A stretch of DNA of 64,000 nucleotides, from contig JAIUOD010000001.1 of the NCBI GenBank assembly GCA_020161405.1, positions 248,001-312,000 on the forward strand, written 5' to 3'. The position numbers were made by a program, and so were the translations under genes. The notes under the pieces were generated by a model. That model did not search any database. It was not told where the DNA came from and saw only the letters and a program-made list of their open reading frames with translations. Shown in pieces: positions 8,061-16,314 of the stretch (within the stretch, counting starts at the first letter, position 1; each line of letters opens with the position of its first letter). The DNA comes from Pseudomonadota bacterium. Its GTDB lineage: Bacteria > Pseudomonadota > Alphaproteobacteria > Caulobacterales > Aquidulcibacteraceae.

Positions 8061-8844
8061 TATTACGCTGATTATAGCGTGTTAATTTAGGTGCTTTTGG
8101 TGCGTCAGGGGTTTCAATATCCTCAAGTTCGGCAATCACTTCGTCAGGTGATGGCAATATATTATCCGGTGCAGGGATATTTATAGCCATGCCGCGATTG
8201 AAAAATTCTTCAAGTCTTTGCGCGGCTAATTCGCCGCCATCTGTTCCATAGTCCTTGAATGCATCACCCAAATTTGGGTCAAATAATCCAATCAATCGAC
8301 CAGCCGCCAATGAACCAGAACTAATTCCCAAATCCGCCGAATTCAAAGTTTCCGCAACATTCACAAACTTTTGCACGACAAAAGCCCGTAAATTTACCAT
8401 ACCTTGCATTAAAACTTGGGCGCGTTCATACGAGGCTTTGTAATACTGTAAAACCGCTTCATTTTGGGCGCGAGCCGCCGCGTTACTTGCTTCGACATAC
8501 CTTGCGACTTCGCCTTTAAATTCTTCAAATTGCGCCAGATAATATGTTTCAATATCTTTAGTTTTGTTAAGGACTTCCTCTTCAATATTCGCTTCAAACG
8601 AACCTAAAAGTTTTGAAATCTTATAATCATTTGGTGCAAACTTTTCTGTAGCGGCAACAGCCACTGCACCAGTGCCAATTAACAAAAATGATTTCATCAT
8701 TGAACCCATTTCTCGCCGTGATGGCTCTGGGTAATAGGTAAGGTTATTGTGCGAATAGCCATTTTGGTTAGTTAGGCTTCGCTTATGATCGCCATTAGTA
8801 TTCGGGCGATTATAAAGTAATGGCTTTTGATTTTCTTCGGTCAT
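8047..8844 (-). CDS. Membrane-anchored coiled-coil protein upstream of the coupling ATPase
   Basis: Not recognised by family. The 265-residue protein has a polar N-terminus, one hydrophobic segment (about residues 50-68, SFLLIGTGAVAVAATEKFA), then a long helical, probably coiled-coil stretch (about 80-165). The C-terminal tail is rich in Pro, Glu and Asp. The gene overlaps the coupling ATPase by 14 bases. Since that ATPase has no membrane helices, this protein is a reasonable candidate for its membrane partner. Confidence 0.6.
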   Translation of the reverse strand: MTEENQKPLLYNRPNTNGDHKRSLTNQNGYSHNNLTYYPEPSRREMGSMMKSFLLIGTGAVAVAATEKFAPNDYKISKLLGSFEANIEEEVLNKTKDIETYYLAQFEEFKGEVARYVEASNAAARAQNEAVLQYYKASYERAQVLMQGMVNLRAFVVQKFVNVAETLNSADLGISSGSLAAGRLIGLFDPNLGDAFKDYGTDGGELAAQRLEEFFNRGMAINIPAPDNILPSPDEVIAELEDIETPDAPKAPKLTRYNQRNNEGE

Positions 8845-8893
8845 TTTGAGCTCCTCAAATTTGGAAATTCAAAATGGCATAACGTCAAGAGAG

Positions 8894-8919
8894 AGTTGGG
8901 GGCTTTTGCGCCCCCAACT
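8894..8919. terminator. Strong 10-bp hairpin
   Basis: AGTTGGGGGC (8894-8903) pairs perfectly with GCCCCCAACT (8910-8919), loop TTTTGC. It lies just past the end of the 191-aa minus-strand gene and before the coupling module. The T-tract on the minus strand is weak (CTCTCTT), so termination may be partial. Confidence 0.6.
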
Positions 8920-8930
8920 AAATATTATTA

Positions 8931-9506
8931 TTATTTGACGATGTGATTTATCAAATGTGGAAATTTTATCGCTATCACGAGATAAATAAGGCTCAATCTT
9001 TCATGTGTTTTTCTATTTATCAAAATCGGCTCGCGCTCCGCCCAATTTAAGAACACGCCTATCCAAGACGCGGCAATGTCACCTCCGACTAATTCATTCT
9101 TTGGATTCAATACATTAAAAATCTCCCACGGACATAATTCTAGATGGTCAAAATAATATCCAAAATGGTTGAATGTTTCACCTTCATAATCGTTCAGTAT
9201 GTCCTTAAATTGAGAGGCGCGGTAGCGTTTAGATGATGGCATCAAAGTTTTTAGCACTATGGCTTCGCGGCGAATAACTGAAGGAAGCGTCAAAACCTTC
9301 TCGCAGGGCGAATAGGTGACATCCCATCCGACATATTCATCTGTGTGTTTATTCGAATGATATTCATGCCAAGCACAAGACTTTATTTTTGCCAACGGGC
9401 ACTCGTGGCAAATTGACGGTGCAACAAAATGAGAAATTTCATTTTCGTCAGCCAAAAATTCAGCAGGTTTTTTGCACGCAGTTTCTCTTTCATTGTCCTT
9501 ATTCAT
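8931..9506 (-). CDS. Unknown 191-aa cysteine-containing protein
   Basis: Not recognised. The N-terminal half has a possible metal-binding cluster (CHECPLAKIKSCAWHEYH, about residues 33-50) followed by a further Cys (YSPCEKV). The C-terminal part has one hydrophobic stretch (about 150-185). The frame is open five codons further upstream, but that ATG lies just before GGAG, which is well placed for the ATG at 9506, so the shorter start is chosen. Confidence 0.55.
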   Translation of the reverse strand: MNKDNERETACKKPAEFLADENEISHFVAPSICHECPLAKIKSCAWHEYHSNKHTDEYVGWDVTYSPCEKVLTLPSVIRREAIVLKTLMPSSKRYRASQFKDILNDYEGETFNHFGYYFDHLELCPWEIFNVLNPKNELVGGDIAASWIGVFLNWAEREPILINRKTHERLSLIYLVIAIKFPHLINHIVK

Positions 9507-9646
9507 GGCAATGCTCCACAATCCACCTGTTAGGGTGTCTCAAATTACTTGGAATGAAGGATTAGTTTGCGCAGCACTAAATGCCTTCGCTATTTTAGTA
9601 GCACATAACCGCAACTATGACAATAGAATGCGCGAAATATATTTCG

Positions 9647-10531
9647 CTATTTTACAGTTGGATGTTTTTGTCGTTCTTTTTTTAAACGTTCGGCGATTTT
9701 GATTGTTGCTTCGGCAAACTCTTTTGAGTCTGGACTTGCTGTCTTTACTGTTTCTAAGAAGCGATAGTAAGGCTCTTTCGGTAATATTTTGTCGATATCT
9801 ATTTCTGGGCGCGTAAAACAATAATTCCTTACTGCTTGTAGTATTTTAGGGTCAAGTGCATGTAATTCATCTCTATAGATTGAATTACTTTGAATGTGCT
9901 CGCCCCATACTCTTTCTATAAAATTTACGGCATTTTCTGTTTTGTCAGCTCGGTTATCATATAATTCTGGCGCAGAACTTGGCAGAGGAATATTGCGGAG
10001 CAATTTTTCACCCGATTGAAGCTGTAATGCTTCCGAGTGAACTTTCGCTGAAAAGGCTTTCGCCACCTCACCGGTTAGGCCATATGTGGACTGAATGGCA
10101 CGTAGGAGTAACGCTTTTTGTGCAGCCACCAAGACAGTATAGTTTGTTAAAAATCGTTTTTCAACAAAATTCGAACCTTGGCTTTCCTTAATAATTGCTC
10201 TTTCACTACTGATTTTACTTGCGTCAGGATGACTTGCTTCATGCGCATACTCTTCATCGGAAATAAACTCTTTATTTGCCGCTTCTTCAAGTAAATCCAA
10301 TTCTTTTCGTATATTTCGCAAGAAATAATTTCTAGCATTTTTTTTCTTGATTTTTCTGTTCCGAATAGAGTCCCAATCAAGTAATCGTATCTTTGATTTT
10401 AACTTGTCGATATCCCTTACAATGTTTTGAATTTGGAATTCGTCTGAGTTTTCCTCTGGCGTAGATTCATTTCCCATGCTTTGGCTTTCGACTCTAAATT
10501 CACTATAATTTTGGTTTATATTGCTCCTCAT
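9647..10531 (-). CDS. Unknown 294-aa helical protein
   Basis: Not recognised. Hydrophilic and helix-rich, with a low-complexity acidic N-terminus (STPEENSDEFQ) and a basic patch (RNRKIKKKNARNYFLRNIRKE, about residues 57-77). No signal peptide or membrane segment. It stands alone on the minus strand between the 191-aa and 92-aa genes. An inverted repeat (CCCCTAAAG with CTTTAGAGGG, 10556-10599 region) lies upstream and could be an operator. Base composition matches neighbouring island genes. Confidence 0.55.
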   Translation of the reverse strand: MRSNINQNYSEFRVESQSMGNESTPEENSDEFQIQNIVRDIDKLKSKIRLLDWDSIRNRKIKKKNARNYFLRNIRKELDLLEEAANKEFISDEEYAHEASHPDASKISSERAIIKESQGSNFVEKRFLTNYTVLVAAQKALLLRAIQSTYGLTGEVAKAFSAKVHSEALQLQSGEKLLRNIPLPSSAPELYDNRADKTENAVNFIERVWGEHIQSNSIYRDELHALDPKILQAVRNYCFTRPEIDIDKILPKEPYYRFLETVKTASPDSKEFAEATIKIAERLKKERQKHPTVK

Positions 10532-10672
10532 AAATAGGTCATTTCGCCCCTAAAGTAAATGTAGTCACTCAGGTATATTCTCTTTAGAGGGCTATGAGAT
10601 TATTATCTTGCTAACTCGTTCATGCTCACATTCCACATTACTAACAATCAATTGAGAAGCAAAACTGAAAGT

Positions 10673-10951
10673 CTAAAACGGAATATCATTATCGCTAAAA
10701 CCGGAATAATGATTGCAATAAAATTCGGCCTTATACATTGGCGTTTCGATTAACTCGAATAGGGCGCGTAAAATATCGCTATCATTCCACTTATGCGGAA
10801 GTTCGCCGTTTACGCTTTGCAAAAGATAAAATTGCCCTGCCTTGGTAAGCCTTAAATGAAATTCACCGCGCCCCGTGCTTTCGATTGTGAACCAAAGTTC
10901 GCCGCCTTTAACCGCTGATATGCCCTCTAACTTTCCGCTTCTCTTTGCCAT
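10673..10951 (-). CDS. Unknown 92-aa protein with an SSB-like C-terminal tail
   Basis: Not recognised as a family, but the C-terminus GFSDNDIPF closely resembles the acidic tip of single-stranded DNA-binding protein (consensus DDDIPF), the peptide by which SSB recruits RecO, RecG, PriA, exonuclease I and others. The body is short and beta-rich, with a basic start (MAKRSGKLEG), and shows no clear OB-fold SSB signature. The ATG at 10951 has GAGG seven bases upstream; a TTG four codons earlier is less likely. It may act with ssDNA or SSB partners during transfer. Confidence 0.6.
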   Translation of the reverse strand: MAKRSGKLEGISAVKGGELWFTIESTGRGEFHLRLTKAGQFYLLQSVNGELPHKWNDSDILRALFELIETPMYKAEFYCNHYSGFSDNDIPF

Positions 10952-11079
10952 CTTAAACCTCAATATCGTTCCTAAATTGTGACATTGGGTTTTCTAACAA
11001 AATCTTTGCTGCAATGCGGGGGCAACTTAAAAACCAGCGAAGCAATAGATCCCAAAGCTCCAGTATTTAACCGACAAAT

Positions 11080-11211
11080 GCGCCGCCAATTCATGGTGAC
11101 GTTTTGCACCCGCCACATGCTTATTCGTTCAAGCCCCACGGTTACACCTTACCCGCACCACCTTTGTGCCAAAGCCGTGTTGAGGCATTGAACGCGCATG
11201 ATGGCGTGCGC
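11080..11211 (+). promoter_or_regulatory. Structured leader of the MGLDMY-family gene
   Basis: The 300-base stretch before the gene at 11269 has no credible ORF and is GC-rich for this genome. GCGCCGCCA (11080-11088) can pair with TGGCG-T-GCGC (11202-11211), enclosing small hairpins such as CTTTG/CAAAG and GGT/ACC. The overall layout is like the better-supported leaders at 20785, 21557, 22293 and 24698, but this one is the weakest of the set. Confidence 0.4.
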
Positions 11212-11268
11212 CGATTGTCTCCATGGCTCGCGCAATCATGTTCGGCCTAAACTAAATAGGAGACTAAA

Positions 11269-11640
11269 ATGGGATTAGATATGTATGCATTCGCATTAGA
11301 AAAAGTTGAAACCCGTCCAGCGGTAGATTTCAAATTAGACGAAAACTCAACCCAATTTCACTATTGGCGCAAGCACCCAAACCTTCACGGTTTGATGCAA
11401 AAATTATACGAAACCAAAGGCGGCACTAACCCCGAATTTAATTGCGACACCTTATCGCTTAACACCCACGACCTTGATGCAATTGAGGCCGCGATTACGG
11501 GCAAAAATCTTCCCGAAACCCGCGGATTTTTCTTTGGTGAAAGCACAGGCGAAGAGCTAAATCACGATTTAGACTTTATCGCCAAAGCCCGCAAATTAAT
11601 CGAAAACGGCAAAGACATTGTCTATTATTCGTGGTGGTAG
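11269..11640 (+). CDS. Conserved MGLDMY-type small protein of unknown function
   Basis: The 123-residue soluble protein starts MGLDMYAF and has YWRKHPNLHG, GFFFGES and a C-terminal VYYSWW. I recognise this as a small family seen in plasmids, phages and islands, without a known biochemical role. A good ribosome site (AGGAGA) lies at the usual distance. It is the first plus-strand gene of the island and is preceded by a folded leader like those before the other small accessory genes. Confidence 0.65.
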   Translation: MGLDMYAFALEKVETRPAVDFKLDENSTQFHYWRKHPNLHGLMQKLYETKGGTNPEFNCDTLSLNTHDLDAIEAAITGKNLPETRGFFFGESTGEELNHDLDFIAKARKLIENGKDIVYYSWW

Positions 11641-12308
11641 CATCACGAATTTATATCAATAAACCTAAAACGGCTTGAGTTCGCTCTAGCTGTTTTCCGC
11701 AAATATTTGTTGCATTGCACTGTGAATCAATGCGATATTCATTTATCCAATTGCGAGATTGTTTATTAGCAGAGCACCCTCATGCTATTATTAAATAAGC
11801 ACCAGCCCCTTCCCAAATTTTAGCAAAACTATCGTCTTATGCCGATTGCAAGATGTCCCCTGTATTACAAATTTGCGTGCGCAAAATTTGAAACAGGGGC
11901 TATCTTGGCAAGGGAGACCGTTTGCACTTCTCCCGTTGCATCCCTCTTGGCGGTTGGCGCAGAAAAGGCATTGAGCCTTATTGCGCCAATAGGGGAGACT
12001 TCGTTCTCCCCAAACCCCTTCGACCAACCCTTTGCGTTTTGGATACGCACAAGCCTTTCGCAGCTTGACCACGAACAATGGGCCTGCCTGCCCCTTTGAA
12101 CCCAGCCTCTATCCGAGAGACCAACCGTCCACCGTTTGGATACCGCCACTTCATGGAGACCAGAGTTTTCGCACCCTGAACCACGACAATTGGAGATTTC
12201 ACTCTCCCCTCGACCCCATGACCAAAAAGGGCTTTCGCGCCCCTCTGGACACCCCAGACAAAGGAGCTTTTCAAACCCCTTTGAACCCGCAATTTGAACA
12301 AATTGAAT
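11641..12308. repeat. Gene-free stretch with an array of hairpins
   Basis: 668 bases without a credible gene. From about 11905 to 12300 there is a series of short hairpins separated by C-rich linkers such as CCCCTTTGAACCC. Clear stems: GGGAGA/TCTCCC (11912-11917, 11929-11934); TTGGCGCA/TGCGCCAA (11954-11961, 11982-11989) with inner AAGGC/GCCTT; GGGGAGA/TCTCCCC (11992-11998, 12005-12011); GGAGA/TCTCC (12192-12196, 12203-12207); GGGC/GCCC near 12230. Open frames on both strands here give only repetitive peptides (for example PLDP units), which the repeat itself explains. Confidence 0.6.
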
Positions 12309-13487
12309 TTAACGAGAAACAATAATTTGACTGGTAACATCATATTTGAAATCTACAATTTCACCAGTTAAGATTAAATCTATTGCTTTCTCGATGATGC
12401 CAAACGGGGCAACAAACCACTCGCGCGGAATGAACCGCTTTCCAGTTTCGTCATATACATCAATATTAAGACAAGCAGCTCCAAAAAAAGTGTGTAACAA
12501 CAGTTCCAACTTTTGTGGATTCATATTGAAACAACGATATGCAGTAACTATTGAAACGGAAGACATCAAATAAGTCGGATCATTTTCAGCATTTCTAATG
12601 CGTTGTTCGACTGGGACACGTGAAAAACCAATCTTATAAAGGTCTTTGATGGATTGGATTTCTGGACGTTTGCTTTGAGATTTCAAAACGTAAATATATC
12701 CCGTTTCTTCATCTTCGCTCGAAATATTTTCCAATTCATCGAGTAATCTTTCCTTGTGTTCAGTAACTATTCTGCCGTCCTGATAGAGAGACTTTGCCAA
12801 AGATCTGTAAAGCATATCAGATTCAGTGCCGTTTTCAAAAACACATCTGGTTCGTCCATCTTTTCTAAAACGCTTGCCATTAACTGTCTTCTCTTCGGAC
12901 GTTATATCGACTTGTTCCAAATACAAGAGCATTCCCGATAAAACATAGAACTGCCCTTCTTGAAGGTTTTCGCCTTTATCATTGAATTTTCTAATTGTTC
13001 GATAACCCTGCCTCAATTCTTCGTGAACCTTAGGGAACAAGTGCTCATATTTCTCAAAGTCAGCACATTTTTTGCGTTTTGATATATACTCTGCGGCTTC
13101 CCGTGAACTTGGCTTAACATGCTTAAGCATGAAAATGCTCTCAGGAACATCATCAAGAATTCCAAGGTCATCATCGTCAAAAATGTCAGAAATTGAAGTT
13201 ATTTCTTTCACCTCACAATCAAGTAAATTATGAACGTCATACTGCTTGAGTGCCAACATTTTATCTTGGTTTTTACGAATGCCTTTTAACCTCGAATATA
13301 ATTGATGCTCTTGAATGCCAGAACCAGCCTTTGGCTCTCGGCTATGTTCTAATACAAACTTATTTATTTCTTCAAAAGAGCTAACCAAACGTTCGTCTGC
13401 ACTGGCAACAGAAGATACCCTTGTCTTAACCTTTAAAAGACCAAGGTCATCTTCCGCAATTAATTTTAGGAGATCTTCACGCTCCAC
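12309..13487 (-). CDS. GIY-YIG (T5orf172-type) nuclease-domain protein of the R-M operon
   Basis: 392 residues. The C-terminal third has the T5orf172/Mug113 branch of the GIY-YIG fold: TGYIYVLKS (about residue 261), DLYKIGFS, a QRIRNAENDP helix, and a HTFFGAACLNI segment ending in REWF. The N-terminal two thirds are helical and not recognised. Last gene of the operon, starting two bases after the helicase stop. The start is GTG with AAGGAG six bases upstream. It probably acts with the methylase, nuclease and helicase in restriction; its exact role is not known. Confidence 0.75.
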   Translation of the reverse strand: MEREDLLKLIAEDDLGLLKVKTRVSSVASADERLVSSFEEINKFVLEHSREPKAGSGIQEHQLYSRLKGIRKNQDKMLALKQYDVHNLLDCEVKEITSISDIFDDDDLGILDDVPESIFMLKHVKPSSREAAEYISKRKKCADFEKYEHLFPKVHEELRQGYRTIRKFNDKGENLQEGQFYVLSGMLLYLEQVDITSEEKTVNGKRFRKDGRTRCVFENGTESDMLYRSLAKSLYQDGRIVTEHKERLLDELENISSEDEETGYIYVLKSQSKRPEIQSIKDLYKIGFSRVPVEQRIRNAENDPTYLMSSVSIVTAYRCFNMNPQKLELLLHTFFGAACLNIDVYDETGKRFIPREWFVAPFGIIEKAIDLILTGEIVDFKYDVTSQIIVSR

Positions 13488-13488
13488 A

Positions 13489-15408
13489 TCAAACTCCTTG
13501 AGTTCTACGCTGAGCTTTAATATACACCAATGCTTCCGCCAAACGCCGCTCTTGCGGGTCTATGGAAGATATATTTGGTTCATTGCCGCCGCTATTTTGA
13601 ACAAAGCTCTTAATTTTTGGCCACAAAATTAGGGCTTCTTCGTCAGTCATTTGAATACGTGTCGCTTCAATAGCCTCCTGAATTACCCTGAAGACACGCG
13701 CTGTCACAGATTTAGATAAAATCTCAAAAGCCTTTTGGAAAGGGTTAATGCTATCAATTAGGTCAATATGTAAGTCATCAATATTAACAAATTTACCAGC
13801 CATGCGAATGAATTTTTGATCGCCAGTTTCTTTGATTTCACCATTTTTGACCACAGAGTCAACTACAACATGTTGGCGAACTTCTTCGACTTCTTCATCT
13901 GATAATTCGGGATATTTAATTCGAATGATTTTAGGAATCATAACTTTATTAATAACTTCGGGGTCAACATTGCCCGGCAATGCCTTAATAATTTTATCAT
14001 CTTGCAGAATAGACGCTTTCAGGTCATTCAAGTCGGATTCAATAATATCACGGACGCGCTTTGAAGAAGGTTCTTTAAATCCGCGAATTTTGATTTCACC
14101 AGCCTCGGCTTCGTCATCATCTGAAACTTTTGTTTTGAACTTGAAATTCGGCGCAAGAACTTGCTCCATCAAAAGTGAACAGGTTATCGCCTTAAGCATA
14201 TTATTGACTGACAATGTAACCAAATCATCGGCGGCATCTGGCTGGGCAATAAGATTTGTAAATTGTGCATGGGTTTTGTTGGCACTGTCGCGCGTGCAGC
14301 GACCAATAATTTGAATAACTTCGGTTAATGACCCGCGATAACCAACAGTAAGTGCGTGTTCACAATAAGGCCAATCAAAACCTTCCTTTGCCATTCCCAA
14401 AGCAATAATCAAATCCATATCTTCTTCAGATTTCACATTGCGTAAATATTCTACAACGCGCTCACGACCGCTTTCTTCCACCAAGTTTGCAACTTTTAGA
14501 ATTTTGCCGTCCAAATGCCGCTTTAATGAAATTATTCCAGTATTTGAATCTTGGCTTTCAACGTCACCTATTTGGTCTAAGATTGTGTCAACTTCTTGAT
14601 ATTTATCTTTTGTGGATTCACCAGCGTTCACATTTGGAATGTGCAAAATGGTTTTCCTGTTTGTATCAAGAATTTCATTGATCGCACTTGTATAACGCCC
14701 TTGGTAGAAATGATATCCAATTCCCAGAGATTTCAGATAAGTATAACCATTCAATTGCTCATAATAATTGTAGGTTATTTTGGTGAATTTTTCTTCGTCT
14801 TCAGGAAGCAAAACCGGCACGCCATCACCACGGAAATAAGACCCTGTCATTGCCACTATATGAACATTAGATTTAGATGTGAGGGAATGTAACAAATTGC
14901 CTAAACGACTGTTATCTTTATCCGCCGACACATGATGGAATTCATCGATTGCCAAAAGTGTGTCGTTAAATTTTTCGTCTTCCAATTCTTCAAATGCGAA
15001 GCGGAGGGTTGCATGTGTGCAGATCAAAATGCGTTCATCACTATCTAAAAATCGTTTGAACGCTTTAACTTTGCTATTATCGCCACCAGCGGTGCATAGG
15101 TTATATTCTTCATTTGGCTCCCAATTTGCAAAAAAGCCATGGGACTTTAAATCAGTCTTTCCAAACGAACCGCCAATTGATTTTTCAGGAACGGCAACAA
15201 TAACTTTTCTAATGCCCTGTTTGTATAATTTATCCAAAGCGATAAACATCAGTGCACGGGATTTCCCAGAGGCAGGTGGTGCTTTAAGTAAGAGATATTG
15301 CGCATCACGCGCAGAATATGCACGCTCCTGCATCTCGCGCATCCCCATTTGATTGATACTCGTGCTTTCGCCAGTTTGGGCGTATGTAACATCAACTAAA
15401 TTAGGCAT
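13489..15408 (-). CDS. DEAD/DEAH-type helicase of the R-M operon
   Basis: Superfamily 2 helicase/translocase of 639 residues. Walker A is APPASGKS (43-50), Walker B DEFH (155-158), motif III is the AMTGSYF segment, and motif VI is QIIGRCTRDS in the second RecA domain, which also has the GMAKEGFDWPYCEHA strand typical of type III-like restriction subunits. The C-terminal 200 residues are helical and unassigned. The start codon directly follows the stop of the nuclease gene (TAGATG). Expected to translocate DNA for cleavage by partner nucleases. Confidence 0.85.
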   Translation of the reverse strand: MPNLVDVTYAQTGESTSINQMGMREMQERAYSARDAQYLLLKAPPASGKSRALMFIALDKLYKQGIRKVIVAVPEKSIGGSFGKTDLKSHGFFANWEPNEEYNLCTAGGDNSKVKAFKRFLDSDERILICTHATLRFAFEELEDEKFNDTLLAIDEFHHVSADKDNSRLGNLLHSLTSKSNVHIVAMTGSYFRGDGVPVLLPEDEEKFTKITYNYYEQLNGYTYLKSLGIGYHFYQGRYTSAINEILDTNRKTILHIPNVNAGESTKDKYQEVDTILDQIGDVESQDSNTGIISLKRHLDGKILKVANLVEESGRERVVEYLRNVKSEEDMDLIIALGMAKEGFDWPYCEHALTVGYRGSLTEVIQIIGRCTRDSANKTHAQFTNLIAQPDAADDLVTLSVNNMLKAITCSLLMEQVLAPNFKFKTKVSDDDEAEAGEIKIRGFKEPSSKRVRDIIESDLNDLKASILQDDKIIKALPGNVDPEVINKVMIPKIIRIKYPELSDEEVEEVRQHVVVDSVVKNGEIKETGDQKFIRMAGKFVNIDDLHIDLIDSINPFQKAFEILSKSVTARVFRVIQEAIEATRIQMTDEEALILWPKIKSFVQNSGGNEPNISSIDPQERRLAEALVYIKAQRRTQGV

Positions 15409-16314
15409 CTAAATTCCTTTTTGTGAAACAATTTCATTGTGCGCATTCAATAGGTCTTCTTCACTAACCAGCTTGTTTATGCTGCCATCAATTGCGCGAA
15501 CATAAATAATGGGCTTGCCACCAGCTACCTTAAGCTCGCTCACTTCTGCTAAATATGGAATTTGATATTTAAATGTCTTGATGGGAACTAAATTTGAATT
15601 GATTTTTATGTGTGTCTCTAATTCAAAATCCCAATTTCCTTCTGCCACCATCTTGTCGTAATCGACTTTTAATTTGGAAATGAGGTTTCCTACGGTTTCA
15701 ATAACATTTCCATTTTTATCATAAAAAGCGTCTAAGATTAGATCGACTTGCTCTCCAAATTTTTTCCCTGTTAGTGTAAAATATTTATCTTCTTCAATTT
15801 CAATAATTGGTTCAAATTTTGCATTTTTTATATCAGGAAAAACAACATTAATATTTGCAACTATTGTTTTAATCCTGCCTTCTTCATCAAGGGGATTGCT
15901 TTGACGAATTATAAACAAGTCAATTGGTTTTTGCTTAGCTTTATTTAAATCTTCCACATAGTTCTTTGCATCAGAAGTAAAATCTGTGCTGGATGCTATT
16001 AATCCTATGTCCACATCATTTAAAACTAATAGCGAACCTGCAAGTTTTGAAACTTCGGGTCTGCCAACTTTTGCATTTCTCTCTTGGTGGTCTTTAGATT
16101 CAATGAAAATCTTACTGTCAAAAAATTCAGCATAGGCATCTGCTTGAAATGTTTCGTTACTATGTGAACTTTTAATAAATACATCGTGCGAAACATTCGC
16201 TAATTTATTTAGTGCTTTTAAGGTTGACGCGACAATCAGCTCGTATCCTTTGCCTTTTTTTGAGGGACGTTCCCCAAAAATTTCCTCATAAAAATCATCC
16301 ATGTTTGGCTTCAT
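15409..16314 (-). CDS. Mrr-like PD-(D/E)xK restriction endonuclease
   Basis: 301-residue nuclease subunit. The N-terminal domain has the Mrr-type core: GKGYELIVASTLKAL helix, Asp59 in FQADAYAE, then IESKDHQ giving Glu72-x-Lys74, and a following strand with LIASST. The C-terminal half is of unknown fold. The frame is open 36 codons further upstream, but the ATG at 16314 overlaps the stop of the methylase as ATGA and gives the expected N-terminus. It probably supplies the cutting activity, since the methylase nuclease motif looks degenerate. Confidence 0.8.
   Translation of the reverse strand: MKPNMDDFYEEIFGERPSKKGKGYELIVASTLKALNKLANVSHDVFIKSSHSNETFQADAYAEFFDSKIFIESKDHQERNAKVGRPEVSKLAGSLLVLNDVDIGLIASSTDFTSDAKNYVEDLNKAKQKPIDLFIIRQSNPLDEEGRIKTIVANINVVFPDIKNAKFEPIIEIEEDKYFTLTGKKFGEQVDLILDAFYDKNGNVIETVGNLISKLKVDYDKMVAEGNWDFELETHIKINSNLVPIKTFKYQIPYLAEVSELKVAGGKPIIYVRAIDGSINKLVSEEDLLNAHNEIVSQKGI

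Noticed and set aside
11839..12343. Overlapping open frames on both strands (for example PLDP-repeat peptide and an RGAK-rich peptide)
   Set aside because: They arise from the hairpin-linker repeats, have no ribosome sites, and contradict each other by overlap.
13832..14314. 160-codon frame antisense to the helicase gene
   Set aside because: Serine-rich shadow of a well-supported helicase with intact motifs on the other strand.
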